A DNA stretch of 64,000 bases from Lelliottia nimipressuralis (GTDB taxonomy: Bacteria > Pseudomonadota > Gammaproteobacteria > Enterobacterales > Enterobacteriaceae): NCBI RefSeq assembly GCF_004402045.1, contig NZ_SOMG01000030.1, positions 248,001 to 312,000 of the forward strand, written 5' to 3'. Below, piece by piece: positions 15,265-25,349 of the stretch. The notes under the pieces are model-generated. The model was given only the letters and a program-made list of their open reading frames with translations, was not told the origin of the DNA and made no database searches. The translations under genes were made by a program, and so were the position numbers. How positions within the stretch are numbered: position 1 is the first letter of the stretch; each line of letters opens with the position of its first letter.

Positions 15265-16011
15265 ATGTTAAGCATTAAAGATTTACAGGTTAGCGTTGAA
15301 GACAAAGCCATCCTGCGTGGCCTCAATTTTGACGTTAAGCCGGGTGAAGTTCACGCCATCATGGGACCGAACGGTTCCGGGAAAAGTACGCTTTCTGCGA
15401 CGCTGGCGGGACGCGAAGATTATGAAGTGACCCACGGCTCGGTCGAGTTTAACGGCAAAGATCTGCTGGAAATGTCCCCGGAAGATCGCGCGGGAGAGGG
15501 CATCTTTATGGCCTTCCAGTACCCGGTAGAAATTCCGGGCGTCAGTAACCAGTTCTTCCTCCAGACGGCGCTGAATGCGGTGCGCAAGTATCGCGGCCTG
15601 GAGGCGCTGGACCGCTTCGACTTCCAGGACCTGATGGAAGAGAAGATCAAGCTGCTGAAAATGCCGGAAGATCTGCTGACGCGTTCGGTGAACGTTGGCT
15701 TTTCCGGCGGCGAGAAAAAGCGTAACGACATCCTGCAGATGGCGGTTCTGGAGCCCGAGCTGTGCATTCTGGATGAGACCGACTCCGGTCTGGATATCGA
15801 CGCCCTGAAGATTGTCGCTGACGGGGTGAACTCCCTGCGCGACGGCAAGCGTTCGTTCATTATCGTCACCCACTACCAGCGCATTCTGGACTACATCAAA
15901 CCGGATTACGTTCACGTGCTTTACCAGGGACGTATTGTGAAATCCGGTGATTTCACGCTGGTTAAACAACTGGAGGAGCAGGGCTATGGCTGGCTTACCG
16001 AACAGCAGTAA
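15265..16011 (+). CDS. sufC: Fe-S assembly ATPase SufC
   Basis: A 248-residue ABC-type ATPase with Walker A GPNGSGKST, signature FSGGEKKRN, Walker B ELCILDETDSGLD and the switch His in VTHYQRIL. It is soluble, binds SufB and SufD and drives conformational change of the scaffold; it is not a transporter. The reading frame overlaps the next gene, sufD, by 26 bases. Confidence 0.97.
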   Translation: MLSIKDLQVSVEDKAILRGLNFDVKPGEVHAIMGPNGSGKSTLSATLAGREDYEVTHGSVEFNGKDLLEMSPEDRAGEGIFMAFQYPVEIPGVSNQFFLQTALNAVRKYRGLEALDRFDFQDLMEEKIKLLKMPEDLLTRSVNVGFSGGEKKRNDILQMAVLEPELCILDETDSGLDIDALKIVADGVNSLRDGKRSFIIVTHYQRILDYIKPDYVHVLYQGRIVKSGDFTLVKQLEEQGYGWLTEQQ

Positions 16012-17257
16012 TGCGCTCCAGCAGTGGCACCGGCTGTTTGAAGCCCAGGGCGGCACGCGCTCTGAACAGGCACAGCAGCATCTGCAGCAGATGTTGCGGC
16101 TCGGCCTGCCGACGCGTAAGCATGAGAACTGGAAATACACCCCGCTTGATGGCCTGCTGAACGCTGAGTTTGTGACTCGTCTGGCGGATATTACCCCGGC
16201 GCAGCGCGACGCGCTGGCGCTGAATGTTGATGCCCTGCGTCTGGTGTTTGTCGATGGTCAGTTCCGCCCCGAGCTGAGCGACACGCTCAAGGAGAGCGGA
16301 TTTGAGGTTGAGATTAACGACGATCGCCAGCGCCTGAGTGCTCCGGTTCAGCCTGAAGTCTTCCTGCACCTGACTGAGAGCCTGGCCCGCGGCGTGACGC
16401 ATATCCGCGTGAAGCGTAATCATCGTCCGGCAAAACCGCTGCTGCTGATGCATATCACCCAGGGTCTGGACGGCGATGAAATTAACACTGCGCACTATCG
16501 CCACCATCTTGAGCTGGCGGAGGGGGCGGAGGCCACGGTAATCGAACATTACGTCAGCCTCAGCGACACCCGCCACTTTACCGGGTCGCGCCTGACGATG
16601 AACGTCGCCGCCAACGCCCAGCTTCACCACGTCAAGCTGGCGTTTGAGAACCCGCAGAGCCACCACTTTGCCCATAATGACATTGTGCTGGGTCAGGATG
16701 CCGCGGCGTACAGCCATAGCTTCCTGCTTGGCGGAGCGGTGCTGCGCCATAACACCAGCACGCAGCTTAACGGTGAAAACACCACGCTGCGCATCAACAG
16801 CCTGGCGATGCCGGTTAAATCAGAAGTGTGCGACACGCGTACCTGGCTGGAGCACAACAAAGGTTACTGCAACAGCCGTCAGCTGCACAAAACCATCGTC
16901 AGTGATAAAGGGCGCGCGGTGTTTAACGGCCTGATTAACGTGGCTCAGCACGCCATTAAAACCGACGGGCAAATGACCAACAACAATCTGCTGTTAGGTC
17001 GTCTGGCGGAAGTGGACACCAAACCGCAGCTGGAGATCTACGCCGACGACGTGAAATGCAGCCACGGCGCGACGGTCGGGCGGATCGACGACGAACAGAT
17101 GTTCTACCTGCGTTCCCGCGGTATCGACCAGCAGGCGGCGCAGAAAATGATTATCTATGCGTTTGCCGCCGAACTGACGGAAGCGCTGCACGATGGTCAG
17201 TTAAAACAGCAGGTGCTGGCGCGTATTGGCCAGCGTTTGCCTGGAGGCGAAGCATGA
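15986..17257 (+). CDS. sufD: Fe-S cluster assembly protein SufD
   Basis: A 423-residue beta-helix paralogue of SufB (E. coli SufD 423), required for iron entry into the scaffold. The start [14 protein letters not shown] lies inside the 3' end of sufC. The C-terminal conserved region [20 protein letters not shown] is present, including the His that pairs with the SufB Cys at the proposed assembly site. Confidence 0.97.
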   Translation: MAGLPNSSNALQQWHRLFEAQGGTRSEQAQQHLQQMLRLGLPTRKHENWKYTPLDGLLNAEFVTRLADITPAQRDALALNVDALRLVFVDGQFRPELSDTLKESGFEVEINDDRQRLSAPVQPEVFLHLTESLARGVTHIRVKRNHRPAKPLLLMHITQGLDGDEINTAHYRHHLELAEGAEATVIEHYVSLSDTRHFTGSRLTMNVAANAQLHHVKLAFENPQSHHFAHNDIVLGQDAAAYSHSFLLGGAVLRHNTSTQLNGENTTLRINSLAMPVKSEVCDTRTWLEHNKGYCNSRQLHKTIVSDKGRAVFNGLINVAQHAIKTDGQMTNNNLLLGRLAEVDTKPQLEIYADDVKCSHGATVGRIDDEQMFYLRSRGIDQQAAQKMIIYAFAAELTEALHDGQLKQQVLARIGQRLPGGEA

Positions 17258-18474
17258 GTTTTCTCGTCGAGAAAGTGCGGGCAGATTTCCCGGTTCTGAC
17301 CCGTGAAGTAAACGGTCTTCCTCTGGCCTATCTGGACAGCGCGGCCAGCGCGCAAAAGCCGAATCAGGTGGTGGATGCGGAAGCCGAGTTCTATCGTCAC
17401 GGTTATGCCGCCGTACACCGGGGGATCCATACGCTCAGCGCAGAAGCCACCCAGCGTATGGAGAATGTGCGTACGCAGATTGCCGCCTTCCTCAATGCAC
17501 GTTCACCCGAAGAGCTGGTGTTTGTGCGCGGCACGACGGAGGGGATCAACCTTGTCGCCAACAGCTGGGGCAACGCGCAGGTCCACGCGGGGGATAACAT
17601 TATCATCACCCAGATGGAGCACCACGCCAATATCGTGCCATGGCAGATGCTCTGCGAGCGCGTTGGCGCGCAGTTGAGGGTAATCCCGCTCAACGTCGAC
17701 GGGACGCTGCAGCTTGAGCAGCTTGACGCCTTGCTGGATGACCGCACGCGGCTGGTGGCGGTCACCCAGGTCTCCAACGTGCTGGGGACTGAAAACCCGG
17801 TGGCAGAGATTGTAGAAAAAGCCCATCAGGCGGGCGCGAAGGTGCTGATTGACGGTGCTCAGGCGGTGATGCACCACGCGGTTGACGTCCAGGCGCTGGA
17901 CTGCGATTTCTACGTCTTTTCGGGCCACAAGCTCTATGGGCCGACCGGGATTGGCGTGCTGTATGTGAAAGAAGACATCCTGCAGGCGATGCCGCCGTGG
18001 GAAGGGGGCGGGTCGATGATCGCCACCGTTAGCCTGACGGAAGGCACCACCTATGCCCGCGCGCCGTGGCGTTTTGAGGCGGGTACGCCCAACACCGGTG
18101 GGATTATCGGTTTGGGGGCGGCGGTTTCTTATGTCTCCGCAATCGGCCTTGATAGCATTCAGGAGTACGAACAGCTGCTGATGCACTATGCGCTTGCGGA
18201 GCTTGCCAGCGTGCCGGATCTGACCCTCTACGGACCTGCCGACCGGCAAGGGGTGATCGCGTTTAATCTCGGGAAGCACCACGCCTATGACGTGGGCAGT
18301 TTCCTCGATAATTACGGCGTAGCGGTCCGTACCGGGCACCATTGCGCCATGCCGCTGATGGCGTTTTACCAGGTACCGGCAATGTGCCGCGCGTCGCTGG
18401 TGATGTACAACACAACGGAAGAGGTCGACAGGCTGGTGGCGGGGCTAAAACGCATTCACCAGCTGCTGGGCTAA
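17254..18474 (+). CDS. sufS: Cysteine desulfurase SufS
   Basis: A 406-residue PLP enzyme (E. coli SufS 406) that takes sulfur from cysteine. The PLP-lysine motif is [10 protein letters not shown] and the active-site loop cysteine is in [12 protein letters not shown]. It overlaps the sufD stop by 4 bases (ATGA), so translation is coupled; the longer open frame from 17056 is only out-of-frame sufD sequence. Confidence 0.97.
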   Translation: MSFLVEKVRADFPVLTREVNGLPLAYLDSAASAQKPNQVVDAEAEFYRHGYAAVHRGIHTLSAEATQRMENVRTQIAAFLNARSPEELVFVRGTTEGINLVANSWGNAQVHAGDNIIITQMEHHANIVPWQMLCERVGAQLRVIPLNVDGTLQLEQLDALLDDRTRLVAVTQVSNVLGTENPVAEIVEKAHQAGAKVLIDGAQAVMHHAVDVQALDCDFYVFSGHKLYGPTGIGVLYVKEDILQAMPPWEGGGSMIATVSLTEGTTYARAPWRFEAGTPNTGGIIGLGAAVSYVSAIGLDSIQEYEQLLMHYALAELASVPDLTLYGPADRQGVIAFNLGKHHAYDVGSFLDNYGVAVRTGHHCAMPLMAFYQVPAMCRASLVMYNTTEEVDRLVAGLKRIHQLLG

Positions 18475-18488
18475 CGGAGAAGCGAAAG

Positions 18489-18905
18489 ATGGCAGAGCTG
18501 CCTGACAAAGATAAATTACTGCGTAACTTCTCGCGTTGCGCAAACTGGGAAGAGAAGTATCTCTATATCATTGAGCTGGGACAGCGCTTAGCGCCGCTCG
18601 GCGAAGAGGCGCATAGCCCGGAGAATAGTATTCAGGGCTGTCAGAGCCAGGTGTGGATTGTCATGACGCAGTCGGAGGACGGCACTGTCGAATTGCACGG
18701 CGACAGCGATGCGGCAATTGTAAAAGGGCTTATTGCGGTCGTCTTTATTCTTTATCACCGGATGTCGGCGCAGGATATTGTCGCGTTCGACGTCCGCCCG
18801 TGGTTTGAAAAAATGGCCCTGACCCAACACCTCACCCCGTCCCGTTCTCAGGGACTGGAAGCGATGATTCGCGCCATCCGCGCCAAAGCTGCAATCCTTA
18901 GCTAG
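18489..18905 (+). CDS. sufE: Cysteine desulfuration protein SufE
   Basis: A 138-residue sulfur acceptor for SufS (E. coli SufE 138). The acceptor cysteine is in [10 protein letters not shown]. It is the last gene of the suf operon, 14 bases after sufS, with GGAGAAGCGAA before the ATG. A stem-loop terminator follows. Confidence 0.97.
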   Translation: MAELPDKDKLLRNFSRCANWEEKYLYIIELGQRLAPLGEEAHSPENSIQGCQSQVWIVMTQSEDGTVELHGDSDAAIVKGLIAVVFILYHRMSAQDIVAFDVRPWFEKMALTQHLTPSRSQGLEAMIRAIRAKAAILS

Positions 18906-18933
18906 ACTAACAGAACAGCATTCATTCTGTTTC

Positions 18934-18962
18934 GCGAGGTGGTTCCCGCCTCGCTGGTTTTT
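18934..18962 (+). terminator. Terminator of the suf operon
   Basis: GCGAGG pairs with CCTCGC across a 9-base loop, followed by TGGTTTTT. It separates sufE from ldtE. Confidence 0.65.
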
Positions 18963-19002
18963 CAGCTTTCTGGCATTCTGCCAGTGAATAAGGAATCTCA
19001 GC

Positions 19003-20016
19003 ATGAAGCGCGCGTCTCTAATAACTCTATTACTCCTCAGTTCGCTCGGTGCACTTAATTCGGCCCGCGCGATGGACTATCCGTTGCCGCCCGCAGGCAG
19101 TCGTCTGATTGGGCAAAATCAAACCTACACGATACAGGAAGGGGATAATAAGCTGCAGACCATCGCCCGCCGGTTTAATACCGCGGCGCAGGTGATCCTG
19201 GAAACGAACAATACTATTGCGCCGGTCAACCCTGCGCCGGGAACCGTGATTACCATCCCATCCCAGATGCTGCTGCCGGACACGCCGCGCGAGGGTATTG
19301 TGGTTAACCTCGCCGAGCTTCGGCTCTACTACTTCCCCCCTGGAGAAAACATTGTTCAGGTTTTCCCGCTCGGCATCGGACAGCTGGGGCTTGAAACACC
19401 GGTCACGACCACGCGCGTGAGCCAGAAAATCCCTAATCCCACCTGGACACCCACACCGGGCATCAGAGCACGCTCTCTGGAGCAGGGAATTAAACTGCCT
19501 CCGGTAGTACCTGCCGGGCCAAATAACCCTCTGGGACGCTTCGCACTGCGTTTAGGTGTGGGCAATGGGGAATATCTGATCCACGGCACCAGCGCGCCGG
19601 ACAGCGTCGGTCTGCGGGTCAGTTCCGGCTGTATGCGGATGAATGCCCCGGATATTAAAGCCCTGTTCGAACAGGTACGGGTGGGCACACGCGTACAGAT
19701 TATCAATGAACCGGTGAAGTTCTCCGTTGAGCCGGATGGCAAACGCTATATTGAAGTCCACCGTCCGCTGGCGCAGGCAGAGGGAGAAAACCCACAGGTC
19801 TCGCCAATTACCCATTCCGCAGACTTTGCGAGCTTTGTTTCTCAGTCTGGAAGCGATAAGGCGCTTATTAATAAAGCCCTGTCACGCCGTGCCGGGATCC
19901 CGGTTGTCGTGTCGTCGGGTAGCGTCCCGTCAGCCAGTAATAACGTGTTGTCTGTGCAGAACAGTCGGGTGCCTGCAGCGGTAGCGGAAAATGAAGGGGA
20001 GAAGGTGATGCAGTAG
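19003..20016 (+). CDS. ldtE: L,D-transpeptidase LdtE (YnhG)
   Basis: A 337-residue periplasmic enzyme. It has a signal peptide (1 to about 23, ending ARA), a LysM peptidoglycan-binding segment ([19 protein letters not shown]) and a YkuD catalytic domain with HGT and the catalytic Cys in [11 protein letters not shown]. coli LdtE (YnhG) forms 3-3 cross-links between meso-diaminopimelate residues in peptidoglycan. The synteny suf-ldtE-lpp-pykF is that of E. coli. The C-terminal 60 residues are low complexity and serine-rich. Confidence 0.95.
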   Translation: MKRASLITLLLLSSLGALNSARAMDYPLPPAGSRLIGQNQTYTIQEGDNKLQTIARRFNTAAQVILETNNTIAPVNPAPGTVITIPSQMLLPDTPREGIVVNLAELRLYYFPPGENIVQVFPLGIGQLGLETPVTTTRVSQKIPNPTWTPTPGIRARSLEQGIKLPPVVPAGPNNPLGRFALRLGVGNGEYLIHGTSAPDSVGLRVSSGCMRMNAPDIKALFEQVRVGTRVQIINEPVKFSVEPDGKRYIEVHRPLAQAEGENPQVSPITHSADFASFVSQSGSDKALINKALSRRAGIPVVVSSGSVPSASNNVLSVQNSRVPAAVAENEGEKVMQ

Positions 20017-20035
20017 GGGTTTGACGCAGGCAAAA

Positions 20036-20062
20036 AAAATGGCGCACAATGTGCGCCATTTT
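20036..20062. terminator. Bidirectional terminator between ldtE and lpp
   Basis: AAAATGGCGCAC, a 3-base loop and GTGCGCCATTTT form a long perfect hairpin with A- and T-runs on both sides. It serves the abundant lpp transcript on the minus strand and ldtE on the plus strand. Confidence 0.93.
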
Positions 20063-20076
20063 ATTAACAGGTACTA

Positions 20077-20325
<249 letters not shown>

Positions 20326-20357
20326 CTAGATTGAGTTAATCTCCATGTAGCGTTACA

Positions 20358-20384
20358 AGTATTACACAAAGTTTTTTGGGTTGA
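20358..20384 (-). promoter_or_regulatory. lpp promoter
   Basis: The minus strand from here to the ATG is almost base for base the E. coli lpp leader (CTTTGTGTAATACTTGTAAC). The -10 is AATACT (20358-20363); the -35 area is TCAACC (20379-20384), where E. coli has TCAACA. The AT-rich upstream stretch continues to about 20400. The rest of the lpp-pykF gap (20400-20570) shows no gene. Confidence 0.8.
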
Positions 20385-20570
20385 GAATATTTTTTTGATG
20401 GGAATACACCTATTTTTGATCGTTCGCTCAAAGAAGCATCGAATCAGCCCTTTTCGGGCAAAAATCTAAGGAAAAAAAGGCATTTATCATCGGATTCATC
20501 TTAGATAATTCGCAATTAAATAGAAAAACCCGATTTGCTTTTTGAATGACTTTGGCTAATGCGAGGAATA

Positions 20571-20595
20571 AAAAAAGCGCCCGGAGGGCGCTTTT
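20571..20595 (-). terminator. Terminator of pykF
   Basis: GCGCCC and GGGCGC flank a GGA loop. On the minus strand the hairpin is followed by a run of T residues (A-run at 20571-20576 on the plus strand). It lies 27 bases beyond the pykF stop. Confidence 0.88.
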
Positions 20596-20622
20596 AATCA
20601 AAATTAATTCGTTCGGGAATTA

Positions 20623-22044
20623 TTACAGCACGTGAACAGATGCGGTATTGGTCGTTCCGCTTGGTACCAGCGCACCAGAAACCATGACCACAACGTCCCC
20701 TTTTTGTGCCAGACCACGATCAACCAGCTCCAGCGCAACTTCTTTACCCAGACGGTAGAAATCATCGGTAGAAGCGATCTCTTTCACCAGGTGAGGGATC
20801 ACGCCTTTGCTCAGTACCAGCTGGCGGGCAGTGGTTTCGTTGGTGGTCAGCGCCAGGATAGTCGCATCCGGGAAGTATTTACGCACGGCACGAGCAGATT
20901 TACCGCCCTGAGTGGCAACCACGATCAGTGGCGCTTCCAGTTTCTCAGCCGTTTCTACTGCACCGCGGCACACCGCTTCGGTGATGCGCAGCTTGCGGCT
21001 GTCGTTGTTGTAGTCCAGACGGCTCTTCATTACGCGGTCGGTACGTTCGCAGATGGTGGCCATGATGGACACTGCTTCCAGCGGATATTTACCTTTCGCG
21101 GATTCGCCGGACAGCATAACGGCATCCGTACCATCGAGGATGGCGTTAGCCACGTCGCCTGCTTCAGCGCGGGTTGGGCGTGGGTTTTTGATCATGGAGT
21201 CCAGCATCTGCGTTGCGGTGATAACCACTTTACGCGCGCGAACGCATTTCTCGATCATCATCTTCTGCGCGAAGATCACTTCTTCAACCGGGATTTCAAC
21301 GCCCAGGTCGCCACGGGCAACCATAATGCCGTCAGACGCTTCGAGGATTTCGTCGAAGTTGTTCAGGCCTTCCTGGTTTTCAATTTTGGAGATGATCTGG
21401 ATCTTCTCGCCGCCGTGCGCTTTCAGGTGCTCGCGGATTTCAACCACGTCGGAACGTTTACGGATGAAGGAAGCAGCAACGAAGTCAACGCCTTGCTCGC
21501 AACCGAAGATCAGGTCTTGTTTGTCTTTTTCAGCCAGCGCTGGCAGCGCGATGGAAACGCCCGGCAGGTTAACGCCTTTGTTCTCGCCCAGGTCGCCGTT
21601 GTTCAGCACTTTACAGATAACCTTGTTACCTTCGATAGCGGTGACTTCCATACCGATCAGACCATCGTCTACCAGCACGGTGTTACCAACGGACAGGTCG
21701 CTGGTGAAGCCTTCATAGGTCACTGCAACGATTTCATTGTTGCCGACCACGGATTTGTCGGTGGTGAAAGTGAAGGTCTGGCCCGCTTTCAGAGAAACGT
21801 CGTTACCGCCTTCCAGTTTGATGGTACGGATTTCTGGACCTTTGGTGTCCAGCAGGATGGCGGCTTTTTTACCGGTCTTGCTCATCACGTTGCGCAAGTT
21901 CTGGATACGCTGACCGTGTTCTGCGTAGTCACCGTGGGAGAAGTTCAGACGCATCACGTTCATGCCGGCGTCCAGCATTTTGGTCAGCATCTCTTCAGAT
22001 TCGGTTTTCGGGCCGATAGTACAAACAATTTTCGTCTTTTTCAT
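20623..22044 (-). CDS. pykF: Pyruvate kinase I (PykF)
   Basis: A 473-residue, fructose-1,6-bisphosphate-activated type I pyruvate kinase converting PEP and ADP to pyruvate and ATP. The N-terminus is [20 protein letters not shown]; substrate and metal residues are in [28 protein letters not shown] and GDLGVE. The ending is [11 protein letters not shown] Cra site overlaps the promoter. The long open frame antisense to this gene reflects codon bias, not a gene. Confidence 0.99.
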   Translation of the reverse strand: MKKTKIVCTIGPKTESEEMLTKMLDAGMNVMRLNFSHGDYAEHGQRIQNLRNVMSKTGKKAAILLDTKGPEIRTIKLEGGNDVSLKAGQTFTFTTDKSVVGNNEIVAVTYEGFTSDLSVGNTVLVDDGLIGMEVTAIEGNKVICKVLNNGDLGENKGVNLPGVSIALPALAEKDKQDLIFGCEQGVDFVAASFIRKRSDVVEIREHLKAHGGEKIQIISKIENQEGLNNFDEILEASDGIMVARGDLGVEIPVEEVIFAQKMMIEKCVRARKVVITATQMLDSMIKNPRPTRAEAGDVANAILDGTDAVMLSGESAKGKYPLEAVSIMATICERTDRVMKSRLDYNNDSRKLRITEAVCRGAVETAEKLEAPLIVVATQGGKSARAVRKYFPDATILALTTNETTARQLVLSKGVIPHLVKEIASTDDFYRLGKEVALELVDRGLAQKGDVVVMVSGALVPSGTTNTASVHVL

Positions 22045-22248
22045 GACAGTCTTAGTCTTTAAGTTGGGAAGGATATGGAAATCTCGCTCCGGGGGCGCAC
22101 CGCCGCGGAGTCAAACCTGTGTTGCAAAAGAGTATATGACACGCACTAAGGATAGGAGACATCAAATGAGCGTGCAGAAGAAAGTGTGCCTGAGTGACAG
22201 CCCAACGAAGGAGAGGAGAAGTTGTACGTTGTTTTTTGTATTCCAAGC

Positions 22249-22285
22249 GCTGAAACCATTCACCAGGGATTAGGCGCGCATTATA
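22249..22285 (-). promoter_or_regulatory. pykF promoter with Cra (FruR) operator
   Basis: The minus strand has a perfect TATAAT -10 (22280-22285). Just downstream is GGTGAATGGTTTCAGC (22249-22264), matching the Cra pattern TGAAWCGNTTCA-like and resembling the E. coli pykF site. Placement after the -10 implies repression relieved by fructose phosphates. The long leader (22045-22248) contains no gene I can support. Confidence 0.7.
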
Positions 22286-22421
22286 CGCTGGTTTTAAGAT
22301 AAAAGGAAAATGGAAACGGTGTTTCAGAAATAATCTGTGCAGTTTCACATAATATTGTTATCAAGGCGTTAAGCCATGATGACAACTTATGGCGGCAGGT
22401 GATTGACCTGCCGCATTTTGC

Positions 22422-23570
22422 TTATTTTTGCAGCGCCTGGCTGAGGTCGGCAATCAGGTCTTTCGGATCTTCAATCCCCACCGACAGGCGGATCAGCTGC
22501 GGTACAATGCCGTTTGCCAGCCGTTGCTCAAGCGGAATTGAGGCGTGCGTCATGCTGTAAGGCTGGCTCACAAGACTTTCCACGCCGCCCAGGCTTTCCG
22601 CGAGGGTAAACAATTTCAGGTTGCGGATCACTTCCGTTGCGCGTTGCGCATCGCCTTTTACCACGACGGAAATCATCCCACCGGGCAGCGCCATCTGCGT
22701 GCGGGCAAGCTGATACTGCGGGTGCGATTCCAGGCCGGGATAGAATACTTTTTCGACCAGAGGATGTTGCTCGAGCCATTGCGCAATCGCCAGCGCGTTG
22801 GTGCTGTGCTTTTCGACGCGCAGCGCAAGGGTGCGAATACCACGCAGGGTCAGGAAGCTGCTGAACGGATCCAGTACGCCGCCCACCGCGTTTTGCAGAT
22901 AACCCAGCTTATCCGCCAGTTCCTTGTTGTCCCCGACAATCGCCAGTCCGGCCACCACGTCTGAGTGGCCGTTCAGGTATTTGGTGGCGGAGTGCACCAC
23001 GATATCGAAACCCGACTCCAGCGGACGGTGGATAACCGGCGACGCGAAGGTGTTATCCGCCACGCTGATGACGTTATGACGACGGGCGATTGCCGCAATA
23101 GCCGCCAGATCCGCCAGCTTTAGCAGCGGGTTGGTTGGCGTTTCGACCCACACCATGCGGGTTTCCGGACGAATGGCGGCCTCAAGCCCGGCCAGGTCGT
23201 CCGGTTTAACCCAGCTGACCTGCAGGCCGGTGCTGCGCTTGCGCACGTTTTCAATCAGGCGATACGTCCCGCCGTAAACATCATCAATGGCGACAATGTG
23301 GCTGTCTTTATCCAGCAGTTCGAGCACCGTGGAAATAGCCGCCAGACCGGAAGCAAACGCGTAGCCGCGCGTGCCGCCTTCCAGTTCGGCGATGGCGGTC
23401 TCCAGCGCGTGGCGAGTCGGGTTGCCGCTGCGGGAATATTCATAGCCGGTATGTTCTCCGGGAGAGGGTTGCGCAAACGTCGAGGTGGCGTAAATCGGCG
23501 GCATCACCGCGCCGTGCTGATCGTTGAACTCGCCGCTGTGGACGCTCAGGGTTGCCAGGTTTTTCATCAT
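22422..23570 (-). CDS. mtcC: Cystathionine gamma-lyase (reverse transsulfuration)
   Basis: A 382-residue Cys/Met-metabolism PLP enzyme. The PLP lysine is in HSATKYLNGHSD; upstream YEYSRSGNPTR and FASGLAAIS and downstream GGMISVVVKG are family hallmarks. Sequence alone does not fully separate gamma-lyase from MetB (gamma-synthase), but the adjacent cystathionine beta-synthase, 8 bases away in the same operon, points to gamma-lyase: cystathionine to cysteine, 2-oxobutyrate and ammonia. Klebsiella has an equivalent pair named mtcBC. ATG 23570 follows AAAGGAA on the minus strand. The operon is likely MetJ-controlled. Confidence 0.82.
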   Translation of the reverse strand: MMKNLATLSVHSGEFNDQHGAVMPPIYATSTFAQPSPGEHTGYEYSRSGNPTRHALETAIAELEGGTRGYAFASGLAAISTVLELLDKDSHIVAIDDVYGGTYRLIENVRKRSTGLQVSWVKPDDLAGLEAAIRPETRMVWVETPTNPLLKLADLAAIAAIARRHNVISVADNTFASPVIHRPLESGFDIVVHSATKYLNGHSDVVAGLAIVGDNKELADKLGYLQNAVGGVLDPFSSFLTLRGIRTLALRVEKHSTNALAIAQWLEQHPLVEKVFYPGLESHPQYQLARTQMALPGGMISVVVKGDAQRATEVIRNLKLFTLAESLGGVESLVSQPYSMTHASIPLEQRLANGIVPQLIRLSVGIEDPKDLIADLSQALQK

Positions 23571-23578
23571 CTATTCCT

Positions 23579-24949
23579 TTATTGCTGTAGGCGGTTGCGC
23601 CATGCGGTCAGCACGTCGCTGCGCGTAATCAGACCCAGAAAGCGGTCATTGTCATTAATCACGGCCACCAGACCGCGGTCGAAGATGGCGTTCAGGGCGC
23701 TTTCCGGGGCGTGTTTATCAAGGAACTCCACCTGACGCGTCATGGCCGCCGTCACCGGAAGCGCGAAGCGATCGCCGTCGCCGCCGATATGCCGCAGAAG
23801 ATCCCATTCGTCGATAATGCCCACCACCTTGCCGTTCTCCAGCACCGGCAGCTGGGAAATGTCATACAGACGCATGCGCGCCAGTACGGTAGAAAGCGTG
23901 TCATCCGGAGCGGCGGTAACGGTGGCGCCTTCATCGTGACGCAGGGCGATGTAGTCGGAGAGATCGCCTGCCTGCGGGCGTGCGATCAGCCCTTGCTGAC
24001 GCATCCAGTCATCGTTGAACATCTTCGAGAGATATTTGTTGCCGCTGTCGCAGGCGAAGGTCACCACGCGTTTCGGCGTGGTCTGCGCCTGGCAATACTT
24101 CAGCGCGGCCGCCAGCAGCGTGCCGCTGGAGGAGCCCGCAAGAATGCCTTCCGTTTTCAGTAGATCGCGCGCGGTGGTGAACGCTTCGCGGTCGGTGATG
24201 CGCCAGGCGCGATTCACGCCTTCGATGTGGGCCAATGGAGGAATAAAGTCTTCACCGATCCCCTCAACCAGCCATGAGCCTGCATCGTGGTAACGTCCGG
24301 TTTCTACCTGGTCGGCCAGCACGGATCCGGCCGGGTCCGCGAGGATAAACTCCGTGTGCGGAGAATGCTCGGCGAACCACGCCTGCAGGCCGCCCAGCGT
24401 ACCGCCAGAACCGACGCCCACCACGATGGCGTCGATCTTGCCGTCAAGCTGCTCATACAGTTCCGGTGCCGTGGTGGTACGGTGTGCCAGCGGGTTGGCT
24501 TCGTTATTGAACTGATCAATGTAAAACGCGCCAGGCAGCTCATTGGCCAGACGCTGGGCGTAATCCTGGTAATAGGCGGGATGGCCCTTATTGACGTCGG
24601 AGCGGGTCAGCACCACCTGAGCCCCCAGCGCGCGCAGGTGGAAAATCTTCTCGCGGCTCATTTTGTCCGGCACCACCAGGATCAGCGAGTAGCCTTTCTG
24701 GGCGGCGATCAGGGCCAGGCCGAGACCGGTATTGCCCGCCGTTGCCTCAACGATCGTGCCGCCCGGCTGCAGCTGGCCGGTACGTTCCGCTTCGTTAATC
24801 ATCGACATCGCCACGCGATCTTTAATAGAGCCGCCCGGATTCTGGTTTTCCAGCTTCAGAAACAGCGAGCAGGGACCGGTATCAAGCTTGTGCAGCTGGA
24901 TAAGCGGAGTACGGCCAATCAGTTCGGTGACGGAGTGGTAAATCGTCAT
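23579..24949 (-). CDS. mtcB: Cystathionine beta-synthase
   Basis: A 456-residue enzyme condensing homocysteine and serine to cystathionine. The PLP fold (1 to about 330) has KLENQNPGGSIKDR with the Schiff-base Lys, EATAGNTGLGLAL and GVGSGGTLGG. The C-terminal 120 residues are two CBS (Bateman) domains, the second ending RFLGLITRSDVLTAWRNR. The domain pair separates it from CysK/CysM. I start at ATG 24947-24949, behind AAAGGAAAACATC; 8 extra upstream codons are dispensable. E. coli lacks this pathway; with the gamma-lyase it lets methionine sulfur reach cysteine. Confidence 0.88.
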   Translation of the reverse strand: MTIYHSVTELIGRTPLIQLHKLDTGPCSLFLKLENQNPGGSIKDRVAMSMINEAERTGQLQPGGTIVEATAGNTGLGLALIAAQKGYSLILVVPDKMSREKIFHLRALGAQVVLTRSDVNKGHPAYYQDYAQRLANELPGAFYIDQFNNEANPLAHRTTTAPELYEQLDGKIDAIVVGVGSGGTLGGLQAWFAEHSPHTEFILADPAGSVLADQVETGRYHDAGSWLVEGIGEDFIPPLAHIEGVNRAWRITDREAFTTARDLLKTEGILAGSSSGTLLAAALKYCQAQTTPKRVVTFACDSGNKYLSKMFNDDWMRQQGLIARPQAGDLSDYIALRHDEGATVTAAPDDTLSTVLARMRLYDISQLPVLENGKVVGIIDEWDLLRHIGGDGDRFALPVTAAMTRQVEFLDKHAPESALNAIFDRGLVAVINDNDRFLGLITRSDVLTAWRNRLQQ

Positions 24950-25058
24950 GATGTTTTCCTTTCTGGATGTCATGACGGGATGATAGGGCGGTGAAATTTC
25001 CGCAATAAAGAACCATTCACTGCCTTTTAGAACGGAAAGGAATATAAATGACGTTTTT

Positions 25059-25106
25059 GGATGTCAGGACAGCAAGACGTAAAGTTGTCTGGATGTGAGG
25101 ATGGCT
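25059..25106. promoter_or_regulatory. Tandem array of six MetJ boxes
   Basis: Six contiguous 8-base units in perfect phase resemble AGACGTCT: GGATGTCA, GGACAGCA, AGACGTAA, AGTTGTCT, GGATGTGA, GGATGGCT, with about 4 to 6 of 8 matches each. MetJ binds cooperatively to just such arrays. It lies about 110 bases upstream of the synthase start and overlaps a possible minus-strand CTGACA/TATATT promoter. Confidence 0.72.
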
Positions 25107-25265
25107 ATACTGGCATAAAATGCTGCAAAAATGACCGTTTTTTGCGGGCGTGAGCCAGAAGATATGCATCTGGCAGATATTCATTGCTGAAATTGGTCTA
25201 AATGCTGCCCACCCGGTAAATCCGCTGTTTATTTCCGAAAGTTATAACACATTCTTTTTTGTTCA

Positions 25266-25315
25266 TTTAAAAGCTGATAACGCCTGTTTACTATCGTTTA
25301 GACATCCATACTGCT
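25266..25315 (+). promoter_or_regulatory. metN-like promoter with MetJ boxes
   Basis: TTTAAA (25266-25271) and TACTAT (25289-25294) are 17 bases apart. Two in-phase met-box-like units, AGACATCC and ATACTGCT (25300-25315), follow at once. This suggests MetJ repression of the transporter as well as of the divergent operon. The rest of the 24950-25349 gap holds no gene. Confidence 0.5.
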
Positions 25316-25349
25316 AAACCGCCACGGGCGGCACGGATAACGAATAAGA

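Noticed and set aside
20632..22062. 476-codon open frame antisense to the whole of pykF
   Set aside because: The pykF protein is certain and highly expressed; its biased codons leave few stops in the opposite frame. The antisense product has no family features and no ribosome site.
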